From contig JACPAN010000015.1 in NCBI GenBank assembly GCA_016180815.1, forward strand, positions 140,680-204,679: a stretch of 64,000 nucleotides of DNA, given 5' to 3'. The stretch is from Elusimicrobiota bacterium (GTDB lineage: Bacteria; Elusimicrobiota; Elusimicrobia; JACQPE01). This document shows, piece by piece, positions 1 to 8,270 of the stretch (position 1 is its first letter; each line of letters starts with the position of its first letter). The notes beneath the pieces were generated by a model. It was not told where the DNA came from. It saw only the letters and a program-made list of their open reading frames with translations, and made no database searches. The position numbers were made by a program, and so were the translations under genes.

Positions 1-69
1 CGCTGACGTGCCTTTCAGGCACGCTGCGCTCCTTACGCCTAGCATCCGGTACAAATCTGGGCCTCCAAA
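1..69 (-). repeat. Interspersed repeat, copy A (cut by window edge)
   Basis: Read on the reverse strand, these bases align without gaps to 44904-44972, with about 12 differences in 69 positions. The copy contains a hairpin at 7-23 (CGTGCC/GGCACG). In the other copy the stem reads CGTACC/GGTACG, so one base pair has changed on both sides. The end with GGAGGCCCAGATTTG lies at 52-66; the other end runs off the window. It sits just downstream of the thymidine kinase stop. No coding potential is seen in it. Confidence 0.8.
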
Positions 70-95
70 TTGATCATTAATTCCTTAACAGACCC

Positions 96-701
96 TTAGC
101 GCGCGCTTTGGACCAGTTCCGGAATACCGGCTTTTACCGGAATTTGATCGGAGGGAGCGACAAAGCAATTGCGGCAGCGGGCTTCGTATTTTTCCGCGGC
201 TCCCACAACAACGCGCCCGTTGCCGCCGCCGTCCAAGCGCTGCGAATAATGCGCCTTGTCGCTGCCGCACACGCTGCAGATAGCCAGGTTTTTGGTGACG
301 ACTTCGGCTCGGGCCAACAGTTGAGCGATGACTTCAAAGGGCATGCCCCGGTAATCCGTGTCCAAACCCGCCACAACCACGCGAATGCCCCGTTCCGCCA
401 TTAATTCACAGGTGTCGATGAGGCCTATGTCGAAGAATTGGGCTTCATCGATGCCCACGACCTGGGTGTCCGGGGTCAGCCGCTCCAGGATTTGCGACGA
501 GGAGCGGGCCGGGATGCCTTCGAATTCAAAACCGTCATGGCTGACGATTTGATCGTTTTTATACCGGTCATCCAAATGGGATTTGAAGGCTTGGACTTTT
601 TTTCTGGCCAAGACGCACAGGCGCAAGCGCCGGATCAGCTCCGAGGTCTTGCCGGAGAACATGCTGCCGGTCACGACCTCGACGGCGCCTTTTTTGTTCA
701 T
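96..701 (-). CDS. tdk: Thymidine kinase
   Basis: Salvage enzyme that phosphorylates thymidine to dTMP with ATP in the cytoplasm. The 201-residue length is normal for the bacterial type II family. The N-terminus carries the P-loop GSMFSGKT, followed by SELIRRL. VVGIDEAQFFD near residue 80 is the Walker B/catalytic segment. A zinc ribbon follows, with CSVCG and a second pair CRNC near residue 180. The ATG at 701 directly precedes the P-loop region, so the start is secure, although the ribosome site is weak. It is divergent from glutamate dehydrogenase, with about 150 bases between the starts, and stands alone on its strand. Confidence 0.96.
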   Translation of the reverse strand: MNKKGAVEVVTGSMFSGKTSELIRRLRLCVLARKKVQAFKSHLDDRYKNDQIVSHDGFEFEGIPARSSSQILERLTPDTQVVGIDEAQFFDIGLIDTCELMAERGIRVVVAGLDTDYRGMPFEVIAQLLARAEVVTKNLAICSVCGSDKAHYSQRLDGGGNGRVVVGAAEKYEARCRNCFVAPSDQIPVKAGIPELVQSAR

Positions 702-852
702 ATTGAGGGGGGTTTCCGCGACATTTCTGGTTCATTCTACCACAGCCCCGGCTTGCGTAAATTGCACGTTGGAACAGCTAAAATATGGGCAAGCCCTGTG
801 GGGGCTTCATGTATCTGGACCATTAACAAAAATCAAGGAGGACCCTGGACTT

Positions 853-2130
853 ATGCCCGCAACCCTTGAACAAAAGGACGTTCATTCTTTGACGAATCCC
901 TGGCAGCAGGCTCTTTTTCAGTTGGATCAAGTCGCCAAAAAAATACGGCTCGAGCAATGGATTTACGAGCGTTTGGCGCATTGCAAGCGCGTGCTTATCG
1001 TTTCCATTCCGGTCAAGATGGACGACGGCTCGATTAAGACGTTCGAGGGGTACCGTGTGCATCATAATTTGGACCGGGGCCCGGCCAAGGGCGGCATCCG
1101 CTACCATCCCGACGTTAGTTTGGACGAGGTCAAGGCCTTGTCCTTTTGGATGACCATGAAATGCGCGGTGATGAATTTGCCGTTCGGCGGGGCCAAGGGC
1201 GGCGTGATCTGCGAGCCGAAGAAATTTTCCTTGGGGGAGCTCGAGCGTTTGACGCGGCGCTTCACCAGCGAGATCGGCTTGTTGTTGGGCCCGGACAAGG
1301 ATATCCCGGCGCCGGACGTGAACACGGACTCGCAAATCATGGCTTGGATTATGGACACCTACTCCATGAACGTAGGCCATACCGCGCCAGGGGTGGTGAC
1401 GGGCAAGCCTATTGAAATCGGGGGGTCGGAGGGCCGCCGCGAAGCCACGGGCCGCGGCGTGGTCGTGGTGACCATCGAGGCGGCGAAGACGCTGGGCCTC
1501 GACATTAAAAAAATGCGCGTGGCCGTGCAGGGTTTCGGCAATGTTGGCACGAACGCGGCGCGCATTTTCCACAATATGGGCGTCAAGGTCGTGGCTGTGT
1601 CGGATAAAGACGGCGGCGTTTACGATCCCAATGGTTTGGATATCGAGGATTTGCGCATCCATAAAAAAGACGCCATTTCCGTTGGCACTTACCCCAAAGC
1701 CAAAAAAATCAGCAATGCCGAGTTGTTGGCTTGCGATTGCGATGTGTTGGCGCCTTGCGCTTTGGAAGGCGCCATTACCGGGGAAAATGCCGCTCAAATC
1801 AAAGCCAAAATCGTGGTTGAGGGCGCCAACGGCCCGACCACGCCGGAGGCGGATCAGATTTTGAAAGCGAAAGGCGTGACCGTGATCCCGGACATTTTGG
1901 CCAACGCTGGCGGCGTCACCGTGTCTTATTTTGAGTGGGTCCAGGATATTCAATCGCTGTTCTGGAAAGCGGAAAACGTCAACGCCCGCCTGACGGAAGT
2001 GATGAAGCAGGGTTTTGACGAGGTCTACCGGATCGTTAAGCGGGAGAAAGTCGATTTGCGCATGGCCGCCTACATTTTGGCCGTGGAGCGGGTCGCCCAG
2101 GCTTTGCGTATCCGGGGCATTTATCCGTAA
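853..2130 (+). CDS. gdhA: Glutamate dehydrogenase (Glu/Leu/Phe/Val family)
   Basis: Interconverts glutamate and 2-oxoglutarate plus ammonia using NAD(P). The open frame runs further upstream, but the ATG at 853 follows AAGGAGG at 835-841 and gives 425 residues, the family norm. GPAKGGIRYHPDV near residue 77 and PFGGAKGGV near 110 are the substrate-binding and catalytic-lysine segments. AVQGFGNVG near 225 is the dinucleotide-binding loop. The cofactor preference cannot be read safely. A 2-hydroxyacid dehydrogenase gene follows 51 bases later on the same strand. Confidence 0.96.
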   Translation: MPATLEQKDVHSLTNPWQQALFQLDQVAKKIRLEQWIYERLAHCKRVLIVSIPVKMDDGSIKTFEGYRVHHNLDRGPAKGGIRYHPDVSLDEVKALSFWMTMKCAVMNLPFGGAKGGVICEPKKFSLGELERLTRRFTSEIGLLLGPDKDIPAPDVNTDSQIMAWIMDTYSMNVGHTAPGVVTGKPIEIGGSEGRREATGRGVVVVTIEAAKTLGLDIKKMRVAVQGFGNVGTNAARIFHNMGVKVVAVSDKDGGVYDPNGLDIEDLRIHKKDAISVGTYPKAKKISNAELLACDCDVLAPCALEGAITGENAAQIKAKIVVEGANGPTTPEADQILKAKGVTVIPDILANAGGVTVSYFEWVQDIQSLFWKAENVNARLTEVMKQGFDEVYRIVKREKVDLRMAAYILAVERVAQALRIRGIYP

Positions 2131-2181
2131 GCTGAGCGGACCCTGCGCGCCGGCGCCGGCCGGCGTTGATGCGTTGAGCCC

Positions 2182-3168
2182 ATGAAACCCAGGGTTCTGA
2201 TCACCCAAAAAATATTTCCTGAAATCAAACAACGCCTAAGCCGCTCTTGTTCCGTCAAGGAAATCCCGGTTACGCTGCCCGTTGGATCGAGGCGTTTGAC
2301 GCGCGAAGGCCGCAACTGCGAGGGGTTGCTGTCGTTTTTGACCGATGGCATTGATGCGGCATTGCTCAAAAAATTGCCGCGGCTTAGAATCATCGCCAAT
2401 TTCGCGGTGGGCTACAACAATATCGATATCGCCGCTGCGACCGAGTGCGGCATTATGGTGACGAATACCCCCTCCGTGCTCACGGAAGCGACGGCGGATT
2501 TGACCTGGGGGTTGATGTTGTCCGTTGTCCGGCATTTGCCTCAGGCGGATCGTTTTATGCGCGAGGGGCGCTTTAAGGGCTGGCAGCCGGATCTTTTTTT
2601 GGGGCGGGATTTATCGGGGAAAACATTAGGCATTATCGGTTTGGGCCGCATCGGCCGGGCCGTGGCCCGGCGCGCCTTGGCTTCGGGCATGCGCATCGCG
2701 TATACCGCCAGAAAGCGCGACGATGAAGCGGAAATGGAACTGGGCGCCGCAGCCATGAGTTTGGAGGATTTGCTTAAAACCAGCGATGTGGTCACGATTC
2801 ACGCGCCGTTGAGCCCGTCCACCGGGCATTTAATCGGGCGGCGGGAATTAAATTTGATGAAGCCCGGTTCTTATTTGATTAATACGGCGCGGGGTCCGAT
2901 TATCGATGAGAAAGCCTTGGTCGCCGTTCTTAAATCTCGGCGTTTGGCCGGCGCCGCATTGGATGTTTATGAAGACGAACCGCGTTTGGCGCCCGGCTTG
3001 GCCAAACTGCCCAATGTCGTGTTAAGCCCGCATTTAGGCAGCGCCACCGTTGAGACGAGACTGAAAATGGCCGAGGCTGCGGCCGGTAATTTGTTGGATT
3101 TTTTTGCGCGGCGAACTCCGCCAAATTGCGTCAACCCAGAAATTTTAAAAAACCCCGGCAAGTCCTAG
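2182..3168 (+). CDS. D-2-hydroxyacid dehydrogenase (glyoxylate/hydroxypyruvate reductase-like)
   Basis: NAD(P)-dependent reduction of a 2-oxoacid to a D-2-hydroxyacid; glyoxylate or hydroxypyruvate is the likeliest substrate by similarity. 328 residues. The Rossmann loop GLGRIGRAVARRA lies near residue 152. The catalytic trio is visible as NTARGP (Arg), DVYEDEP (Glu) and LSPHLGSAT (His). The start ATG at 2182 has only a weak ribosome site. It follows gdhA and precedes the PHP gene by a few bases, so the three may be co-transcribed. Phosphoglycerate or formate dehydrogenase is less likely: there is no ACT domain and the sequence resembles the GhrB/GyaR branch. Confidence 0.9.
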   Translation: MKPRVLITQKIFPEIKQRLSRSCSVKEIPVTLPVGSRRLTREGRNCEGLLSFLTDGIDAALLKKLPRLRIIANFAVGYNNIDIAAATECGIMVTNTPSVLTEATADLTWGLMLSVVRHLPQADRFMREGRFKGWQPDLFLGRDLSGKTLGIIGLGRIGRAVARRALASGMRIAYTARKRDDEAEMELGAAAMSLEDLLKTSDVVTIHAPLSPSTGHLIGRRELNLMKPGSYLINTARGPIIDEKALVAVLKSRRLAGAALDVYEDEPRLAPGLAKLPNVVLSPHLGSATVETRLKMAEAAAGNLLDFFARRTPPNCVNPEILKNPGKS

Positions 3169-3174
3169 CGGTTT

Positions 3175-4236
3175 ATGCTGCTGTTTTCTTGGCTTGTTTT
3201 TTGGGCATCGTTTGGTTTTTCCGAAGAATGTCTGAAAGGCGCGATCCACGTTCATTCCTATCGTTCCCATGACAGCAAAGGCTCCTTTAAGGAGATCGGC
3301 CAGGCGCTGCGGACGCAGAATTTTGACTTTGTCATTTTAACGGATCATCAGCCGCCGCCCAAAGGCGTACGTCCGCGTTTGAAAATCAAAGGCGTTCCGG
3401 TTCTGCCGGTTGAGGAGAATTTGTTGTGGATTGAGGGAGCTGAAGTCACGATCAAGAAAAAACATCAGGTGCTGGTTTTGGGTTCCCCGGCAGGCAAGGT
3501 TTTGTGGCTGCGGGGCCATGAAATGGAAGGGTTGCTGGAGGCCAAAGCAGCGGGGGCTTTTTTGTTTTTGGGGCATACCGCCTATTCGCCCAAATTTCCG
3601 TACCCGGATATGCTGGACGGCGTCGAGATTTACAATCCGCACATGGATATTTGGCGGGCTTGGAGGCATTGGCCGCGCTGGCTGCATTTGCTTTTGTCCC
3701 ACAAGGATGATTTGCGCAAACTTTGGTTGAGTTTTTTGAGGCATCATAAAACGGAGATCAAAATTTGGCATCGCCTGGTCGCCGGTCGGCCCTTGGGTAT
3801 TATGGGCGGCAATGACGCGCATCAAAACGTCCGGGTGATGGGACGGCTCATTGATCCGTACGACGCCTCCTTCGAGTTTTTGGCCACCTATGTTTGGGCC
3901 GAGGGCAAAAGCGAAGAGGCGATCTTAAAAGCCTTAGCCGGGGGCAGAAGCTATGTCGGCTTTCCCGTCATCGAGGACGCGCGAGGCTTTCGTTTTGAGA
4001 TTTCTTCGCGCACGTTGAGCGCGACGCTTCCTCAAGGAGCGGTCGGCAATATCAAGATTTTTAAGGATAATAAGAAGCTGGGCGAAACAACCGGCGAGAG
4101 CCTGTCGTGGCCGGTTGAGGCCCCGGGCTTGTACCGCGTCGAAGCCTGGCGTACGGTGCGTAAGAAAAAAAGGCCATGGATTTATTCCAATATCATTCGG
4201 GTCAAGGAAAGCGATCTAAGCGCAACGGCGCCCTGA
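3175..4236 (+). CDS. Secreted PHP-domain metallo-phosphoesterase
   Basis: PHP-superfamily hydrolase of unknown substrate. The first residues, MLLFSWLVFWASFGFSEE, look like a signal peptide. The metal-binding motifs follow in PHP order: HVHSYRSHD near residue 25, FVILTDHQ near 53, FLGHTAYS near 128 and GGNDAH near 205. 353 residues. The last 60 bases overlap the start of the ceramidase-like gene in another frame, which suggests translational coupling and a shared extracytoplasmic role. The C-terminal 80 residues look like a beta-rich domain and match nothing I recognise. Confidence 0.82.
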   Translation: MLLFSWLVFWASFGFSEECLKGAIHVHSYRSHDSKGSFKEIGQALRTQNFDFVILTDHQPPPKGVRPRLKIKGVPVLPVEENLLWIEGAEVTIKKKHQVLVLGSPAGKVLWLRGHEMEGLLEAKAAGAFLFLGHTAYSPKFPYPDMLDGVEIYNPHMDIWRAWRHWPRWLHLLLSHKDDLRKLWLSFLRHHKTEIKIWHRLVAGRPLGIMGGNDAHQNVRVMGRLIDPYDASFEFLATYVWAEGKSEEAILKALAGGRSYVGFPVIEDARGFRFEISSRTLSATLPQGAVGNIKIFKDNKKLGETTGESLSWPVEAPGLYRVEAWRTVRKKKRPWIYSNIIRVKESDLSATAP

Positions 4237-5729
4237 CAAGCGCCGTTTTTCTTTTTTTAGCCCTCGTCCTGCAAAACCCCGTATTTGCCGGCTGGCGCGG
4301 CGCCGCCGGAAAAGCGGATATTACCCCGGATTTGTCCCGGCCCGTGTATTTGGCCGGTTACGGCGCGCAAGGCCGCCCGGCTCGCGGCGTGCGCGATCCT
4401 TTGTACGCGCGCGCCGCGGCTTTAAGCGACGGCAATAAAACCGTTGTTTTGGTCGGCTTGGATTTCATCGGATTCGCCAGGCCGCAGGTGGAGAAAATTC
4501 GCTCCGCCTTTCCCGACGCGTATATTCTTGTCGCTTCCGTGCATACGCATTCCGGCCCGGATACATTGGGCTTGTGGGGGCCTGAACCCGGCATTGGCGG
4601 CGTTGATCCCGTTTATATAGAGGACACCGTCACCAAGGTCCAGGCGTTGATCGCGGATTTGCTGAAACGCCTTGAGCCCGTGTCGTTGACCGCAGCCGCG
4701 CGCAAAGTGCCGGTGGCCGGGCTGGTTCGAGACCTTCGCGATCCTATGGTGATTGACGATGAGATGGGGGTTTTGGTCATGAAAAGCCGTTCCTCCGGCC
4801 GCCGGGTGGCGTCGATTGTTTCCTGGTCTTGCCATCCGGAAGTTCTGGGCCGCGATAATTTTGAAATCACCGGCGATTTCGCGTCTTACCTCACCCGCGA
4901 ATTGGAGTTGCTAACCGGCGGAACCGCGGTTTTTTTCGCGGGCTCCATCGGCGGATTGATGAGCCCGGACGCCCGAGCCCCGACGTTCGGCGAGGCCGAG
5001 CGTATCGGCAAGGAACTTGCCCATCACGCGGTTGACGCCGCGGCCGATGCCCAGCCCGTCGGCCAAGACGCGGCGCTGGCCGTTTCTTCAACAACGGTTC
5101 TTCTACCCATCGAAAATATTCTTTATCTGGCTTTCCTGGAGAATGTGCGTCAGGGCCGGCCGATTGTGGATGCCCAGGGCCGGCCATGGAAGGACCGTTA
5201 CTGGAAACATTGGGGGCGGCACATGAGGCTGTTTTTTTCTTGGCTCGACGCGCGTGTTTTCGGGCGTGTTTTTCCTTATCTTGAAACAGAAGCGGCGTTG
5301 GTTCGTTTGGGCGGCGCCGCCAGCTTGCTTGCCGTGCCGGGCGAGATTTTTCCGGAGTTGGTTTTAGGTGGTTATGGCGGCGAGTTTAAATTTCATTACC
5401 CGCTGACCAAGCCCGATAACCCCAGGCCGCCTGATGTCAACCGCGCGCCCAAGGGGCCTTATCTTAAGGAGAAAATGCCGGGCCGCGTGCGCATGATTAT
5501 CGGATTAGCCAATGATGAAATCGGTTATATTGTTCCGGAATACGATTTTCGGATCAATGCCATGAGCCCGGCCATGCACCCCAGGCCCAAGGGGCATCAT
5601 TACGAGGAGACTAATTCTCTGGGCCGCCGCGCGACCCCGCTGCTGCTTCAGGCCATCGAGCGTTTGATCAACCCGACGACGCCGCAAGGGCAATCCCCAA
5701 TTGACCCGCCCAATAAAGCGAAAGAGTGA
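4176..5729 (+). CDS. Secreted neutral/alkaline ceramidase-like hydrolase
   Basis: Member of the non-lysosomal ceramidase N-terminal family, zinc amidases that cleave N-acyl bonds in ceramides and related lipids. The ATG at 4176 lies inside the PHP gene. A basic leader and a hydrophobic stretch (AVFLFLALVLQNPVFA) form a signal peptide, then WRGAAGKADITP starts the mature domain. Zinc-site motifs VHTHSGPD near 112 and SWSCHPEVLG near 210 are present, and ITGDFASYL follows. At 517 residues it is shorter than full ceramidases, which have a C-terminal Ig-like domain, so this is probably the catalytic domain alone. Its 3' end overlaps the convergent YhhN gene by 62 bases. Substrate is inferred only from family. 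Confidence 0.85.
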   Translation: MDLFQYHSGQGKRSKRNGALTSAVFLFLALVLQNPVFAGWRGAAGKADITPDLSRPVYLAGYGAQGRPARGVRDPLYARAAALSDGNKTVVLVGLDFIGFARPQVEKIRSAFPDAYILVASVHTHSGPDTLGLWGPEPGIGGVDPVYIEDTVTKVQALIADLLKRLEPVSLTAAARKVPVAGLVRDLRDPMVIDDEMGVLVMKSRSSGRRVASIVSWSCHPEVLGRDNFEITGDFASYLTRELELLTGGTAVFFAGSIGGLMSPDARAPTFGEAERIGKELAHHAVDAAADAQPVGQDAALAVSSTTVLLPIENILYLAFLENVRQGRPIVDAQGRPWKDRYWKHWGRHMRLFFSWLDARVFGRVFPYLETEAALVRLGGAASLLAVPGEIFPELVLGGYGGEFKFHYPLTKPDNPRPPDVNRAPKGPYLKEKMPGRVRMIIGLANDEIGYIVPEYDFRINAMSPAMHPRPKGHHYEETNSLGRRATPLLLQAIERLINPTTPQGQSPIDPPNKAKE

Positions 5730-6306
5730 CCAGTTCGGCGCGCGGGTAATTGTTTTTGAATTTAGCCCAGGCCAAGTTTGCGTCAGACAAATAAAAGAGC
5801 AAAGCTCCGGCCGCCCCGCATAAGGCGGCTTGTTTAGGCAGCGGCCCGGGCACAAGACCAAGGGCAAGGGTCACCATGGTGGTGATGGCCGCGGCATAAA
5901 CAACAACGGGAATTTTTAATCCGCCCAAGCCCGGCCATAAAATCCTGACGAACAGCAAAGCCGTCAATCCCAAGAAAAGCGATCCCGGCATCATGAAGGA
6001 AGCCCATCGCGCTTGGCCCAGGAAGGCGACGATATAGCAGAGGTGGGCCAGCAGAAACAGGGAGAGGCCGATTAAAAAAGGCTTATCCTTGTCGCTCAAT
6101 AAGGCGATATCGCCGCCTAATGAAAAAAGCAAACCGGCGGCGATCATGCCGTTAAAAAATCCTTCAGGCGGGAAACCGGCGACCCCGATCAACGCCAGCG
6201 TGGTCAGCGGTTTGGCTAAGGCCAACAGGCCGGGCCGGCGTTTCTCAACGGCATAAAAAGAAGTCAGGGCCGACCCCATAAAAACAGCGAGGCAGAAGAT
6301 GTTCAT
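5668..6306 (-). CDS. YhhN/TMEM86 family membrane protein (lysoplasmalogenase-like)
   Basis: Integral membrane protein with about seven or eight hydrophobic helices; characterised relatives hydrolyse the vinyl-ether bond of lysoplasmalogens. I start it at the ATG at 6306 (MNIFCLAVFMGS), which opens the first helix and overlaps the upstream glycosylase stop as ATGA; the open frame extends 27 codons further without membrane character. The family motifs LFSLGGDIALL and YLSDANLAW (SD pair) are present. 212 residues, the normal family length. Its 3' end runs into the convergent ceramidase-like gene, another lipid-hydrolase candidate. Confidence 0.85.
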   Translation of the reverse strand: MNIFCLAVFMGSALTSFYAVEKRRPGLLALAKPLTTLALIGVAGFPPEGFFNGMIAAGLLFSLGGDIALLSDKDKPFLIGLSLFLLAHLCYIVAFLGQARWASFMMPGSLFLGLTALLFVRILWPGLGGLKIPVVVYAAAITTMVTLALGLVPGPLPKQAALCGAAGALLFYLSDANLAWAKFKNNYPRAELVTLSLYWAGQLGIALAASSG

Positions 6307-7049
6307 GGCCGTGGGGCGCGTTTGATTCCCGTTGGGCAGACGTTCATTAACGGGCAGGATGCGCACAGAGGATTGGTTCTGATGCAATGTTGTTTGGCCA
6401 GTTCAACCAACAGGGCGTGGTATTCCTGTAATAAGCGGGCGTCGGCCGGTAATCGTCGTTCGAAAAAAACGCGGATCTCTTCGTAGGTTTTGTTTTTAAA
6501 GGGCCATCCGAGGCGTTCCCCGATGCGCCGTGTGTACGCATCCACGACGAAAACCGGGCGGCCCAGGGCATAGAGCATAATGGAATCCGCGGTTTCCGGC
6601 CCAATGCCCCATAAAGCCAGCAGCCGGCTGCGCAGCCAATCCATGGGCTTATTTTTTAATGATGTCAGGTCATCGCCGGTTTCTTGGCCGACGAAGCGGG
6701 CCAGAATTTTGAGTTTGCGGGTTTTTTGAGTGAAATACCCGCTTGAGCGGATGAGGGCCGCGAGCTCCGCGCCGCGGGCGGCGCGAATTTTTTGAGGGCT
6801 GACGAAGTTGCGTCTGTTCATGGCGTCTAAGACTTTTTCGACATTGGACCAGGCCGTATTCTGGGTCAAAATCGCCCCAACCGCGATTTCAAACGCTTGT
6901 TTAGGGTTGATGCCGGGGAAGCGTCCGGGATGATATCGGGGGGCCGTCGAGTTGTTCGGCGTCACCGGCCACCAGCCTTGCGGCCCAAAACGTCGCAGCA
7001 ACATAGTGTAGATTCGGCGGGGGCGGATGGGTTCAGCCAAACAGCGCAA
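6303..7049 (-). CDS. Endonuclease III-family DNA glycosylase (MagIII-like)
   Basis: Base-excision repair glycosylase with an iron-sulfur cluster. AVGAILTQNTAW near residue 50 is typical of the endonuclease III fold. The helix-hairpin-helix reads LWGIGPETAD and is followed by VVDAYTRR, which carries the catalytic Asp. The Lys that gives endonuclease III its lyase activity is replaced in the hairpin, as in 3-methyladenine glycosylase III, so I expect a monofunctional glycosylase. Four Cys near 225-241, spaced 6-2-5 (CIRTNPLCASC then C), hold the 4Fe-4S cluster. The start may be 7049 or the Met at 7004 (MLLRRFGPQGWWP). The 5' end overlaps the carbonic anhydrase gene and the 3' end overlaps yhhN, so it is part of a coupled run. 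Confidence 0.88.
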   Translation of the reverse strand: MRCLAEPIRPRRIYTMLLRRFGPQGWWPVTPNNSTAPRYHPGRFPGINPKQAFEIAVGAILTQNTAWSNVEKVLDAMNRRNFVSPQKIRAARGAELAALIRSSGYFTQKTRKLKILARFVGQETGDDLTSLKNKPMDWLRSRLLALWGIGPETADSIMLYALGRPVFVVDAYTRRIGERLGWPFKNKTYEEIRVFFERRLPADARLLQEYHALLVELAKQHCIRTNPLCASCPLMNVCPTGIKRAPRP

Positions 7050-7554
7050 CGCTTGTTGTTCGGTGGGCCTTGGCGCGCCGGATGTAATTTTTGGCGCCGT
7101 TGCGGATGGCTGTTTTTTCTTTAGGGCCTGTTTTGCGGAGGATTTTTGCCGGGACGCCTAAAATCAGGCTTCGAGGCGCGATGTTCGCGCCGTCTAAAAT
7201 CAAAGCGCCCGCGCCGATCAGGGACCAGGATCCGATGCGCGCAGCCATGACAATGGCGCCCATGCCCACCAGCACATGGTCCGCGATACGGCTGCCGTGA
7301 ATCAGCGCCCGGTGCCCGACCGTAATATGTTTGCCCAGGATCGAAGGCGCGCCCGGATCGCAATGAATGACGGTGCCGTCTTGAACATTGGTTCCTTCCC
7401 CGATAATAATGCGATCCGTATCCGCCCTCAATACGCAGCCGGGCCAAATCGAGGCGCGGGCTTTGATTTGGACATCGCCGATGATTTCAGCCGAGGGATG
7501 AATGAAGGCGCTGGGATGAACGCTGGGTTTTTTGCCGTTGAAGCTACGCAGCAC
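7033..7554 (-). CDS. Gamma carbonic anhydrase-like hexapeptide-repeat protein (YrdA family)
   Basis: Left-handed beta-helix protein of the gamma carbonic anhydrase family, a trimer binding zinc or iron between subunits. 173 residues with hexapeptide repeats from about 20 to 140. Candidate metal histidines occur in GTVIHCD and VGHRALIHG. Relatives are often annotated as acetyltransferases, but the histidine spacing favours the carbonic anhydrase branch. Its start overlaps the rnhB stop by 11 bases. Physiological activity in this subfamily is often unproven. Confidence 0.88.
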   Translation of the reverse strand: MLRSFNGKKPSVHPSAFIHPSAEIIGDVQIKARASIWPGCVLRADTDRIIIGEGTNVQDGTVIHCDPGAPSILGKHITVGHRALIHGSRIADHVLVGMGAIVMAARIGSWSLIGAGALILDGANIAPRSLILGVPAKILRKTGPKEKTAIRNGAKNYIRRAKAHRTTSVALFG

Positions 7555-8230
7555 AGAGCGTTTGCTGTTGGGAATCCGAAGCTTGAGATTTTAAATCCGA
7601 TATTTTTTTCAGGGTGGACCATTTATGTCGGACATGCGGGGCGATGGCTTCCCAGCCGCCGTTGACATTGGCGATGAACGCCCTGGTTTTTGGGTCCGAA
7701 GGGTAGCCGCTGCCGAAATCGCCCAGGGTTTGGCGCAGCCGCGCGATTTCCCGGTCCCGGGTCACCTTGGCCACGATTGAGGCGGCCATGCAAGCCACAT
7801 ACGTCGCGTCCGCCTTGTTTTCGAGAATGATATGCGGGCTTGGGGCTTCTTCGGTCCAGCCGACCACGAAGCGTAAATGACACAGCAGCTTGGGGATGCC
7901 TTCCGGCGGCACGGGCGCGTCCCAAATCAGGATTTGAGGCTTAAAGCGCTGGGTTAAGTCGCGCACGCCTAAAAGCTCCAGGCGGTTGATATTTTCCCGG
8001 TCGATATCTTTGGGCGTAAAGACGACGCTTTGATAAGAGAATCCGTTCATGGCTTCGTAAATGCGTTCCCGCTCACCGGGCGAAAGCTTTTTGGAGTCAT
8101 CGACGCCCAATGCTTTGAGGCGTTCCAATTCCTCGCGATCCCTTAAAAAGAACCCGGATAAAACCATGGGCCCCATCAGCGAACCCCGTCCTGCTTCATC
8201 AACGCCTAGGGTGAATTTTGCCGGCTGCAT
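7544..8230 (-). CDS. rnhB: Ribonuclease HII
   Basis: Removes ribonucleotides and RNA primers from DNA-RNA hybrids. The N-terminal LGVDEAGRGSLMGPMV contains the GRG motif and the first catalytic Asp-Glu pair. DDSKKLSPGERE follows near residue 45. KADATYVACMAASIVAKVTRD near 145 gives the remaining acidic residue and the family C-terminal motif. 228 residues, usual length. First gene of a reverse-strand run (rnhB, carbonic anhydrase, glycosylase, yhhN) in which all genes overlap. About 40 bases separate it from the divergent reductase gene. Confidence 0.95.
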   Translation of the reverse strand: MQPAKFTLGVDEAGRGSLMGPMVLSGFFLRDREELERLKALGVDDSKKLSPGERERIYEAMNGFSYQSVVFTPKDIDRENINRLELLGVRDLTQRFKPQILIWDAPVPPEGIPKLLCHLRFVVGWTEEAPSPHIILENKADATYVACMAASIVAKVTRDREIARLRQTLGDFGSGYPSDPKTRAFIANVNGGWEAIAPHVRHKWSTLKKISDLKSQASDSQQQTLCAA

Positions 8231-8270
8231 GGAAGCTGCTTTTTATCAAATTTTTCTTTATGATAAATCC

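Noticed and set aside
823-2232. 469-codon open frame antisense to gdhA
   Set aside because: The plus-strand gene has clear family motifs and a ribosome site; the antisense product has no motif and is typical of GC-rich shadow frames.
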